Assembly: GCF_002796605.1 (NCBI RefSeq)
Contig: NZ_CP024923.1
Location: 1,426,001-1,490,000, forward strand
DNA from: Sphingomonas psychrotolerans
Lineage (GTDB): Bacteria > Pseudomonadota > Alphaproteobacteria > Sphingomonadales > Sphingomonadaceae
Length of the DNA: 64,000 nucleotides
Reading direction: 5' to 3'
Position 1 is the first letter of the stretch; each line of letters opens with the position of its first letter. The notes under the pieces are model-generated. The model did not search any database. It was given only the letters and a program-made list of their open reading frames with translations, and had not been told where the DNA came from. Shown one piece after another: positions 36,175 through 46,729 of this stretch. The position numbers and the translations under genes are program-made.

Positions 36175-36780
36175 ATGCTAAAAAGCATAACCAGGCGACC
36201 GCGCATCATAGCGTTGGCCGCAGCCCTGGCGGGCAGCGCCGCACTTGCGGGCTGCATGACCGCGACCCCCTATCAGCCCGCGACGGCTTCATCGCGCTCG
36301 GGCTATACGGACGAGCAGATCGAGGGCAATCGCTTCCGCGTCAGCTTCTCGGGCAACAGCCTCACTGCGCGCGAGACGGTGGAGCGCTACCTGCTGTATC
36401 GCGCGGCTGAACTGACCGTTCAGCGCGGCTTCGACCATTTCGTCCTCGTCACTCGCGACACCGAGACCCGCACCGATACCTATCGCACGCCGGGCGCCTT
36501 TGGCGGCGGTTTCTATGGCGGCGGTCCGTGGGGCTATTGGAGCCCGTCGTGGCGCTTTTATCGCGGCCCGCGCTGGGGCTGGCGCAGCTACGATCCGTTC
36601 TGGGACGACCCTTTCTGGAGCTCGCGCGACTGGGATTATCGCACCGTCCGCCAATATGAGGCGATGGCCGAGATCGTCACCGGCCGCGGCCCGAAGCCGG
36701 GCGACAACCTGCGCGCCTTCGACGCCCGCGAAGTGCTCGACCGTCTCGGGCCGTCGATCAAGATGCCCGAATCGCGCTGA
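36175..36780 (+). CDS. CC0125/CC1285 family lipoprotein
   Basis: A 201-residue envelope protein with a lipoprotein signal: a basic N-terminus, a hydrophobic core and lipobox LAGC with Cys27. The segment GYTDEQIEGNRFRVSFSGNS with RETVERYLLYRAAELT is characteristic of this alphaproteobacterial family. A Gly/Trp/Tyr-rich middle (about 100-150) follows. Function is unknown. It ends 47 bases before the convergent secA, separated by a bidirectional terminator. Confidence 0.85.
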   Translation: MLKSITRRPRIIALAAALAGSAALAGCMTATPYQPATASSRSGYTDEQIEGNRFRVSFSGNSLTARETVERYLLYRAAELTVQRGFDHFVLVTRDTETRTDTYRTPGAFGGGFYGGGPWGYWSPSWRFYRGPRWGWRSYDPFWDDPFWSSRDWDYRTVRQYEAMAEIVTGRGPKPGDNLRAFDAREVLDRLGPSIKMPESR

Positions 36781-36784
36781 TTTC

Positions 36785-36821
36785 AAAAATCCTCCCTCGC
36801 TTCGGCGGGGGAGGATTTTTT
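36785..36821. terminator. Bidirectional intrinsic terminator between lipoprotein gene and secA
   Basis: AAAAATCCTCCC and GGGGGAGGATTTTTT form a GC-rich stem flanked by A and T runs on both strands. It lies in the short spacer between the convergent stops at 36780 and 36827, so it can end both transcripts. Confidence 0.9.
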
Positions 36822-36826
36822 GTGCC

Positions 36827-39571
<2,745 letters not shown>

Positions 39572-39683
39572 CGTGAATTCCTGTCGTATTGATGGTGATC
39601 GGGCGGGCGCAGCCGGTTTTCCGGGCGCCCGCGTCATGCGAAAACGAAAAAAGGGCGGCCGCCTCAGCGCGCCGCACACAGCC

Positions 39684-39974
39684 TCACTCGAGCCGACGCT
39701 CGAAGGGCAGATAGGTTGCGCGAAGCGGTGTGCTTTCGCTCTGCGGCCACGCGCCATCCCGCGCCTCGATGCGCCGGGGCACCGAAACCGCGGGGATCGT
39801 CCGCTGCGAGCGGCTCACCGCCGCCTCTGCCGTCTGCGCCGCCTGGACCAATGCCACGCCCTGCACCTGACGCACCACGCGATCGCCCGAACCGTTGCCG
39901 GTCAGGCTCGCGAGCAGCGCAGTGAGGAGAAGCAGCAGGTTCAATTCGGCTCTCTCGGCAAGAGGCAGCGACAT
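39684..39974 (-). CDS. Small protein upstream of secA with an N-terminal hydrophobic segment
   Basis: The 96-residue product has one hydrophobic stretch near the start ([16 protein letters not shown], about 11-26), which could be a signal anchor or signal peptide. A soluble tail ending YLPFERRLE follows. It is followed 112 bases later by secA on the same strand. That spacer contains AGGCGGCCGCCCTTTTTT, a possible weak terminator. The position recalls secretion-monitor genes such as secM, but no known arrest motif is seen. I do not recognise the family. Confidence 0.6.
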   Translation of the reverse strand: MSLPLAERAELNLLLLLTALLASLTGNGSGDRVVRQVQGVALVQAAQTAEAAVSRSQRTIPAVSVPRRIEARDGAWPQSESTPLRATYLPFERRLE

Positions 39975-40135
39975 AGTGTGCCGGGTGCCATTCGTCTAAT
40001 CAAAATGCTCCGCGGGTCCGAGGGCCGCGCTGCGGCGGTTTCCACCGCGCCGTGGACTCGTTCGGTTGACTGATTGACTCGATCGCGCATTTTCGAGCGG
40101 AAGCGGCGGGTTTGCGCCTGGTTTGGGTCGGCGAA

Positions 40136-40302
40136 GCGACAGTCACGCGCCAAAGACGCCCCATGCACGCGACAGGCGCGCCACACACCGGAGCGACATG
40201 CACGCGACACCTTCGCGACACCCACGCTGCCGGATCGCGCCGATCACGCGCCCGCCTGGCGACACACGCGCCACGCCTGCGCGACATCCGCGCAACACCG
40301 CG
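40136..40302. repeat. Degenerate 11-bp tandem repeat array (about 15 units)
   Basis: From 40136 the sequence falls into consecutive 11-base units with consensus GCGACANNCAC, for example GCGACAGTCAC, GCGACATGCAC, GCGACACCTTC and GCGACACCCAC. GCGACA starts at 40136, 40169, 40193, 40204, 40215, 40259 and 40281, and all steps are multiples of 11 except one two-base insertion. Intervening units keep the phase with substitutions (GCGCCAAAGAC, GCCACGCCTGC). Because 11 is not a multiple of three, it is unlikely to be coding; 11 bp places every unit on the same face of the helix. The rest of the 39975-40396 spacer shows nothing I can assign. Confidence 0.8.
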
Positions 40303-40396
40303 TAATGAAAGAAGATTCTGCCGCTCGTCCATGGAGAAACGAAAGCAGATCAAATCCTACATTGCCAGTCTTTCAGGTATCGAAGCCAGTCGCTGA

Positions 40397-41233
40397 TTAT
40401 CGCAGCTTCGCATCATTTCCGTCGAAATCAGCTGCGTCCGGTGCAAGGGCTTCGAACTGCACCGCGATCCGGCCGCTACGCAGCGCTTCGGAGGCGTCCT
40501 TGCTCTCCGAATAGGGGTCGAAGATCATCCGACAAGGGTTATCGAGCTGATCACCTTGGATGCTCTCCACGCATTGCTGCGCTCTGCCGTCCAAGCTTAT
40601 CACGAAACGCATGTCCGTCCGCGCGTATTTTGCTTCCGGCATGGTCGGCAATGCCGGAGACTTCCCGTCAAACTGGCCCGCCCCTCGCAACCGCACCTTG
40701 TATCGCCCGCGCGCGTCCGCCTTTCCGGCACGAAGCTGGCCGGGTGTCATCGCGAAGGCGTATTTGCAGAATTGCGCGACCGCCAGCTGGTTTCCTTCGC
40801 CAGAACTCCGGCACGACAGCAACGCGCCTTCTGAACTATAGACCGCCTGTGCAGTAGCTGCCCAATTCGTCGGCTCACGGACCGGCACCTTCGGTAGAGC
40901 CCAGGTGAATTGCGTTTCGAAGGTCGCCGGGATCGGAGCGCCATCGGCATTCGTCGCCGGCTTGAAGCGCGCATTTTTACGCATCAGATCACACGTCGCC
41001 TTGTCCAGCACGTCGAAGCCGGTCGAAAGCACTATCTCGCAATCAGAGACACAACCTCTCGCATCGACTTCGAGGCGAAAACGTGCTGCGCCTTGCAGGC
41101 CAAGCGCTTCTGCTTTTCGAGGGTAGTCGTTATCGGTCACCCAAGGCCGATTGCCGCGGGGTTGGCAAAGTCCGGTCGAATTTGCGGGAAGCTGCATAAC
41201 GGCTGCGGCCACCCATATCGTCGCCAAAATCAT
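40397..41233 (-). CDS. Secreted protein with TonB C-terminal domain
   Basis: The 278-residue protein has a short hydrophobic N-terminus (ILATIWVAAAVMQLP, a probable signal peptide). A TonB C-terminal-type domain follows (about 30-110): YPRKAEALGLQGAARFRLEVDARGCVSDCEIVLSTGFDVLD. Four cysteines in the domain and more in the C-terminal half may form disulfides. The second half (about 120-278) is not recognised. No proline-rich linker is present, so it is not a normal energy-transducing TonB. It is divergent from argJ. Confidence 0.75.
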   Translation of the reverse strand: MILATIWVAAAVMQLPANSTGLCQPRGNRPWVTDNDYPRKAEALGLQGAARFRLEVDARGCVSDCEIVLSTGFDVLDKATCDLMRKNARFKPATNADGAPIPATFETQFTWALPKVPVREPTNWAATAQAVYSSEGALLSCRSSGEGNQLAVAQFCKYAFAMTPGQLRAGKADARGRYKVRLRGAGQFDGKSPALPTMPEAKYARTDMRFVISLDGRAQQCVESIQGDQLDNPCRMIFDPYSESKDASEALRSGRIAVQFEALAPDAADFDGNDAKLR

Positions 41234-41287
41234 TGATCTTTCCCCCCCTTTGCCCGAAGCAGCCGCACCCTATCAGCAGGCTGTTTC

Positions 41288-42514
41288 ATGTCCACCGAAC
41301 GCTCTCCGCTCGCACTCCGCTTCCCCGATCTGCCGGCCATTCCCGGCGTCACGCCGCGCGTCGCCCGGGCACGCTACAAGAATTGGGACCGCTGCGACCT
41401 GACCTTCGTCGCGCTGGACGAGAGCACCAGCGTCGCCGGGGTGCTGACCAACAGCAAATGCCCCTCGCCCGAAGTCGAATGGTGCCGCAAGGCGCTGGTA
41501 CTCGGACGCGCCCGTGCGCTGGTGGTCAATGCCGGCAATTCGAACGCCTTCACCGGCAATCGCGGCCGCGCCGCGGTCGAGGCGATCGCCGCGCGTGCCG
41601 CCGCGCATCTCGGCTGCGAGCCTTCCGACGTGTTCGTGGCCTCGACCGGAGTGATCGGCGTGCCCTTGCCGATCGACAAGGCCGAAGCCGGGCTCGATGC
41701 CGCCTTCACTGCCGCGCCTGCTAGCTGGGAAGGCGCCGCCGCGACGATCATGACCACCGACACCTTCGCCAAGGCGGCGGTGACCAGCGCAGTGGTCGAC
41801 GGCCGGACGGTCAATCTCGTCGGGATCATCAAGGGCTCGGGGATGATCGCGCCCGACATGGCGACGATGCTCGGCTTCGTCTTCACCGACGCCGCGGTCG
41901 CGCCCGAATTCCTGCAGGCGGCGCTGAACGATGCCAATCGCAAGAGCTTCTCCTGCATCACCGTCGACGGCGACACCTCGACCAGCGACACGATCCTAGC
42001 CTTCGCCACTGGCAAGGCGGGCAATGCCCCGCTCGAGAGTGACGACGACGCGGGTGCCGATGCCTTCCGCGCCGCGCTCGCCGATCTCTGCCACCAGCTC
42101 GCCTTGCTCGTCGTGCGCGACGGCGAAGGCGCGCAGAAATTGATCGAAATCACCGTCGAAGGCGCCGAGAGCGACCGCAGCGCGCACCGCATCGCGATGT
42201 CGATCGCCAATTCGCCGCTGGTGAAGACCGCGATCGCCGGCGAGGACGCCAATTGGGGCCGGATCGTCATGGCGGTCGGCAAGGCCGGCGAGCCCGCCGA
42301 GCGCGACAAGCTCGCGATCCGCTTCGGCACCACCCAGGTGGCGCAAAGCGGTCTCGCCGTCGAAGGCTATGACGAAGCGCCCGTCGCCGCGCACCTCAAA
42401 GGACGCGAGATCGAGATCGGCGTCGATCTCGGCCTCGGCGACGGCCGCGCCACGGTGTGGACCTGCGATCTCACCCACGGCTATATCTCGATCAACGCCG
42501 ATTACCGGAGCTGA
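41288..42514 (+). CDS. argJ: Bifunctional glutamate N-acetyltransferase/amino-acid acetyltransferase
   Basis: ArgJ transfers acetyl from N-acetylornithine to glutamate in the arginine cycle, and the bifunctional form also uses acetyl-CoA. The 408-residue precursor self-cleaves before a threonine; here the site is APDMATMLGF with Thr193. GSGMIAPDMATML, TVDGDTSTSDT and the final HGYISINADYRS match the family. It is divergent from the TonB-domain gene by 54 bases. Confidence 0.95.
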   Translation: MSTERSPLALRFPDLPAIPGVTPRVARARYKNWDRCDLTFVALDESTSVAGVLTNSKCPSPEVEWCRKALVLGRARALVVNAGNSNAFTGNRGRAAVEAIAARAAAHLGCEPSDVFVASTGVIGVPLPIDKAEAGLDAAFTAAPASWEGAAATIMTTDTFAKAAVTSAVVDGRTVNLVGIIKGSGMIAPDMATMLGFVFTDAAVAPEFLQAALNDANRKSFSCITVDGDTSTSDTILAFATGKAGNAPLESDDDAGADAFRAALADLCHQLALLVVRDGEGAQKLIEITVEGAESDRSAHRIAMSIANSPLVKTAIAGEDANWGRIVMAVGKAGEPAERDKLAIRFGTTQVAQSGLAVEGYDEAPVAAHLKGREIEIGVDLGLGDGRATVWTCDLTHGYISINADYRS

Positions 42515-42989
42515 GCGATGGAAGGCGGCTGCCTGTGCGCGCGCCGGGCACACGGGGACTATCGCAGGACTGCCCCTCCCCTCCTTTTGCGCGCAACGGG
42601 AAGCGGCGGCAGGAGGAGCTTGTGCGGCGGTCATGCGTTGAGGCGCGAACACCGAGGAATTTCCCGTCGAAACACGACTTCTGATCGCCTATGGGCTCAT
42701 GGCATTGCTCGCGCTCGCGGCATTGGCCGTAGTCCTCTACCTCCGCCACAACAGCTGGCAGAACCGGAATGCGAGAAACGCCAGGCGTGACCGTACGCGT
42801 CGGAAAGCCGATCTGCCGAAATAACAGGAAGAGCTGCCGCGCACTTCGAACCGCTGTCGCAGTACCGCCTGGAACAAGGCGCAGCTCGGCAGCGCCGGCC
42901 CGCCGGAGATCCCATATTTGACTCCAATTCCGCCTGCCCAAGCGCCGCTGCTCCGTGCCGGGCCACACTGACGCGGTAGTTGCAGCCGC
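42515..42989. other. Gene-poor spacer between argJ and cobA
   Basis: Nearly 475 bases without a convincing gene. Eight bases after argJ, an ATG frame (42523) begins MEGGCLC, the usual opening of GFA-family proteins, but loses similarity at once, so it may be a remnant. Further on, an ATG at 42699 opens a 41-codon frame ending at 42824 with one hydrophobic helix (MALLALAALAVVLYL) and a basic tail. It has no clear ribosome site and I do not call it. Nothing else is recognised. Confidence 0.4.
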
Positions 42990-43769
42990 TCAGCGCTCCG
43001 CTTTCGCCACTGTCCGCGTCACGATCGCACTCTCTTCCTGCCGCACTGCCTCGCCGACGAGGATCAGCGTCGGCTTTCCTTCGGTCACTGCCTGCACCGC
43101 GAGCGGCAGCAGATCGAGCCGGGTGCGCAGGCAGCGCTCGCTCGCCAGACTGACGTCGCAGGCGATCAGCACCGGGGTCTTCGGGTCGAGCCCGTGCGCA
43201 ATCAGATTGCGGCTGATGTCCGCGGCGGCCGATCGCCCCATATAGAAAGCAGTGGTGCAGCCGGGATCGGCGAGCTGTGCCCAATCGAGCTCGAGCGGCT
43301 CGCCGGCGCGGGCGTGGGCCGTGACGAACTGCACCCGCCGCGCGAGCCCGCGAAGCGAAAGCGAGATGCCCGCGGAGGCAGCCGCGGCGCTCGCTGCAGT
43401 GACGCCCGGACATATCCGCGCGCGCACGCCGATTTCGGCCAGCGCCGCCACTTCCTCCATCGAGCGCCCGAACATCGCTGGATCGCCGCCCTTGAGGCGC
43501 ACCACACGCTCGCCCGCCAGCGCCGCCTCGACGAGCAACGCGTTGATCGAACCCTGATCCTTCGAATGCCGGCCCGAGCGTTTGCCCACCGGCACCTTGC
43601 GCACATGCGCGGGGATCAGCGCGAGCACGCCCTCGCCCACCAATGCGTCATAGAACACCACGCTCGCGGCGTGCAGCAGCCGCTCGGCCTTGCGAGTCAA
43701 CAGATCGGGATCGCCGGGGCCCGCGCCGACCAGCCACACTTCGCCGAGACCGATGAGATCATCCTGCAT
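42990..43769 (-). CDS. cobA: Uroporphyrinogen-III C-methyltransferase
   Basis: This enzyme methylates uroporphyrinogen III twice to precorrin-2, the route to the siroheme needed by nitrite reductase. The 259-residue protein has VWLVGAGPGDPDLLTRKA (about 11-28), VVRLKGGDPAMFGR, the PGVTAASAAAA loop and TAFYMGRS. The gene starts inside the 3-prime end of nasA (11-base overlap), so it is the last gene of the nirB-nirD-nasA-cobA operon. No CysG dehydrogenase/chelatase domain is fused. Confidence 0.95.
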   Translation of the reverse strand: MQDDLIGLGEVWLVGAGPGDPDLLTRKAERLLHAASVVFYDALVGEGVLALIPAHVRKVPVGKRSGRHSKDQGSINALLVEAALAGERVVRLKGGDPAMFGRSMEEVAALAEIGVRARICPGVTAASAAAASAGISLSLRGLARRVQFVTAHARAGEPLELDWAQLADPGCTTAFYMGRSAAADISRNLIAHGLDPKTPVLIACDVSLASERCLRTRLDLLPLAVQAVTEGKPTLILVGEAVRQEESAIVTRTVAKAER

Positions 43770-46371
43770 GGGCCGTGCTCCTGTTCTGCTCTATCAGCCG
43801 GCGGATAGCCGGGCGGCACGAGCCGCAATTGGTTCCCGCCGAAAGCGCCGCGCCCACGGCTTCGACGCTGGTCAGCTGTTGCGACGCCACCGCCTGGACG
43901 ATCGTCTTCAGCCCGACGTCGAAACACAGGCAGACGATCGGTCCGCGATCCTCACGCGCCCCGGGCGGTGCTCCCGCCAGCACGGCCGGCCCCGCGGCGG
44001 CCCCGATCTGCGCGATCAGCCAATCGCGCGATGGGAGCAGCCCTTCGCGGGTGACGAACAAGGCAGCCGCGAGCTTGCCATCCTTCAAGATCGCGAGACG
44101 CCGCGATCCGCGTGCGCGGTCCAGCGCTTCGATGCGCTCGCCCTTGGGAAGCAATGCATCGAGCTGTGCGGGATCGCCGTCGCCGGCAAGTTCGTAGAGC
44201 ACGCCACCCGCCACGCGCACCCGCGTCGCCCACAGGCAATCGGGCTGCTTCACTTCGCTCGCGGCGAGAAGGAAGCCGCGCCATTCCACCGCTACCGGTG
44301 CGATCGCGGCTGGAGTCGATTTGAAGCCCGGCTGGCCCGAATGCGGATCGACCAGCGGCCGCGGCAGCAATCCGGTGCGCCCGCCCGTCGATTGCTGATC
44401 GGTCCAGTGGATCGGCACGAACAGCTCGCCGCGGCGCTGGCCGGTGCTCAAGATGACGCGAAACACGCTCTCGCCCTGCGGCGTCGACACGCGCGCGAGG
44501 CTACGGTCGGTGAGACCGAGCTCCGCCGCATCCCCCGGATGCACCTCGACCATGGGCTCGTCGCGATGCCGCGCCAATTTAGGGCTCAGCCCGGTGCGCG
44601 TCATCGTGTGCCAGTGATCGCGATACCGCCCGGTATTCAGCGTCATCGGCCATTTGGGCAGCGGATCCTGCAGCGCGATCTGCTGAACCGCCACCAGCCG
44701 CGCCTTGCCGTCCGCGGTCGGGAAGCGGCCCTCGGCGAACGCATCGCCGCCCCACCGAAAAGGTTCAATGTTTTCATATGCTTCGTTGCCTATAACGACC
44801 TGCTCCCGCAGATCGAACAGCCGCGCCCCATGGTTCTGATAGGCCGAAAGCCGCGCATGCTCGCGAAAGATCTCGGCCGGCCGGTCATAGGGAAATGCCG
44901 TCCGCCAGCCCATTTTCTGGGCGACCTTCGTCACGATCCACCAATCCGGCTTCGCCTCGCCCGGCAAATCGAGCACCGCGCGCTGGCGGCTGATCCGCCG
45001 CTCCGAATTGGTGACCGTGCCATCCTTCTCGCCCCATGCCGCCGCCGGCAGCCGGACATGCGCGAACTTGCTCGTATCGGTCTCGGCGATCACGTCCGAG
45101 ACGACGACGAACGGGCACACCGCCAGCGCCTCGCGCACCCGGCCTGCATCGGGCATCGACACCGCAGGGTTGGTCGCCATCACCCACAACGCCTTGATCC
45201 GCCCCTCGCCCACTGCGCGGAACAGGTCGACTGCCTTGAGGCCGGGCTTGGCGGCCATCGTGGGCGCCGCCCAGAAGCGCCCGACCCGCGCGACATCGTC
45301 CGCCGCGAAACCCATATGCGCAGCCAGCGTCGAGGCGAGCCCGCCGACCTCGCGTCCGCCCATCGCATTGGGCTGGCCGGTGATCGAGAAGGGCGCCGCG
45401 CCCGGCTTGCCGATCCGGCCGGTGGCGAGGTGCACGTTGATGATCGCGTTGACCTGATCGGTGCCGCGCAGCGACTGGTTCACGCCCTGGCTGAACATCG
45501 TGACGGTGCGCGGGTTTGCGGCAAACAATTCGAAGAAGCGCCTGAGGTCGGCGGGCGGCAGATCACACGCCTTCGCCACCGACCACAGGTCGCTCCCCTC
45601 TCCGACCTTGTCCCAGAAGTCATCCGGTACGCTGACGCTGCGGGACAGGTAGGTCTCGTCGATCAGTCCATTGGTCCGGCAATGCGCCAGCAGGCCGTTC
45701 ATCAGCGCGACGTCGCTGCCCGGCTTGATCGCCAGATGCAGATCGGCCTCGTCGGCAGTCTCGGTGCGCCGCGGATCGATCACTACCAGCTTCGCACCGG
45801 CGTCGCAGCGCGCGCGGATCCGCTGATAGACCACCGGATGGCACCACGCGGTGTTCGACCCGACCAGCACGATCAGGTCGGCGGCGTCGAGATCGTCGTA
45901 GCTCGCGGGAACCACGTCTTCGCCGAACGCGCGCATATGCCCGGCGACGGCGCTCGACATGCACAGCCGCGAATTGGTGTCGATGTTCGCCGAGCCGATG
46001 AACCCCTTCATCAGCTTGTTGGCGACGTAATAATCCTCGGTGAGCAATTGGCCCGAGACGTAGAAAGCGACGCTGTCCGGCCCATGCTCGGCGATCGTCT
46101 GGCGGAAACGCTTCGCCACCAGATCGAGCGCCTTGTCCCAGCTCGCCTGGCGCTTGCCGATCATCGGGTGGAGCAGCCGCCCCTCGAGCCCGACGGTCTC
46201 GCCGAGATGCGTGCCCTTCGAGCAGAGCCGGCCGTGATTGGCGGGATGCTGCGCGTCTCCCTTGATCTCGACCGCCCGTTCGCCGGTACGCGTCGCGACT
46301 ATGCCGCAGCCCACGCCGCAATAGGCGCAGGTGGTTCGCACCTGTTCGCCGATCGGGAAGGGCTGCGGCAC
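43759..46371 (-). CDS. nasA: Assimilatory nitrate reductase catalytic subunit
   Basis: The 870-residue molybdoenzyme reduces nitrate to nitrite in the cytoplasm. The N-terminal [4Fe-4S] site is Cys15, Cys18, Cys22 and Cys50 (CAYCGVGCG and GRLC). The bis-MGD domains follow, with SSAVAGHMRAFG, VGSNTAWCHPV, a dinucleotide-binding C-terminal domain, and RYRDHWHTMTRTG. The tail (about 790-870) is a BFD-like [2Fe-2S] domain with CLCFDVG and GTNCGSC, which probably takes electrons from a flavoprotein or ferredoxin. It follows nirD by 10 bases. Confidence 0.95.
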   Translation of the reverse strand: MPQPFPIGEQVRTTCAYCGVGCGIVATRTGERAVEIKGDAQHPANHGRLCSKGTHLGETVGLEGRLLHPMIGKRQASWDKALDLVAKRFRQTIAEHGPDSVAFYVSGQLLTEDYYVANKLMKGFIGSANIDTNSRLCMSSAVAGHMRAFGEDVVPASYDDLDAADLIVLVGSNTAWCHPVVYQRIRARCDAGAKLVVIDPRRTETADEADLHLAIKPGSDVALMNGLLAHCRTNGLIDETYLSRSVSVPDDFWDKVGEGSDLWSVAKACDLPPADLRRFFELFAANPRTVTMFSQGVNQSLRGTDQVNAIINVHLATGRIGKPGAAPFSITGQPNAMGGREVGGLASTLAAHMGFAADDVARVGRFWAAPTMAAKPGLKAVDLFRAVGEGRIKALWVMATNPAVSMPDAGRVREALAVCPFVVVSDVIAETDTSKFAHVRLPAAAWGEKDGTVTNSERRISRQRAVLDLPGEAKPDWWIVTKVAQKMGWRTAFPYDRPAEIFREHARLSAYQNHGARLFDLREQVVIGNEAYENIEPFRWGGDAFAEGRFPTADGKARLVAVQQIALQDPLPKWPMTLNTGRYRDHWHTMTRTGLSPKLARHRDEPMVEVHPGDAAELGLTDRSLARVSTPQGESVFRVILSTGQRRGELFVPIHWTDQQSTGGRTGLLPRPLVDPHSGQPGFKSTPAAIAPVAVEWRGFLLAASEVKQPDCLWATRVRVAGGVLYELAGDGDPAQLDALLPKGERIEALDRARGSRRLAILKDGKLAAALFVTREGLLPSRDWLIAQIGAAAGPAVLAGAPPGAREDRGPIVCLCFDVGLKTIVQAVASQQLTSVEAVGAALSAGTNCGSCRPAIRRLIEQNRSTAHAG

Positions 46372-46381
46372 CGGGGGGACC

Positions 46382-46729
46382 TCAGGCAGCGAGGCTGGCG
46401 AGCGCTTCGCGGCGCCCGATCAGGATGCGGCCGCCGTCTACCTTGACCGGGATGACCGGGGTACAGCCGCGGTCCTCGCCCAGCACTTCGCCGGTGATCA
46501 GCGAGATCCGCCAATTGTGCAGCGGGCAAGTCACGCTGGTGCCGTGGATAATGCCCTGGCTCAGCGGGCCGTGCTTGTGCGGGCATTTGTTGACCAGCGC
46601 ATAGACATTGCCGTTGGCGGTGCGGAAGATCGCGATCTCGTCGCCGCCGCGGACCGGCAAGGTGCGCGCACCCATCGCGGGAAGCTGGTCGACCGGGCCG
46701 ACGTCGAGCCAGTCTGCGGTCATGGTCAT
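46382..46729 (-). CDS. nirD: Nitrite reductase small subunit (Rieske type)
   Basis: The 115-residue protein is the NirD partner of NirB, with a Rieske [2Fe-2S] motif: Cys49-Pro-His51 (CPHKHGPLSQG) and Cys68-Pro-Leu-His71 (CPLHNWR). Its ATG overlaps the nirB stop (ATGA), so translation is coupled to the C-terminal portion of nirB. With NirB it reduces nitrite to ammonium using NAD(P)H. Confidence 0.93.
   Translation of the reverse strand: MTMTADWLDVGPVDQLPAMGARTLPVRGGDEIAIFRTANGNVYALVNKCPHKHGPLSQGIIHGTSVTCPLHNWRISLITGEVLGEDRGCTPVIPVKVDGGRILIGRREALASLAA

Noticed and set aside
40000..40353. Open frames running through the 11-bp repeat region on both strands
   Set aside because: The 11-base period forces a change of frame phase at every unit, products are Arg/Cys-rich low complexity, and no family is recognisable.
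42518..42790. A 90-codon plus-strand frame after argJ
   Set aside because: After the first seven residues it is low complexity and Arg-rich with no family resemblance, so it is not called as a gene.
43690..46446. A 918-codon open frame on the plus strand opposite nasA
   Set aside because: Its composition is typical of antisense frames (rich in Arg, Gln and His), and nasA on the other strand has intact cofactor motifs.
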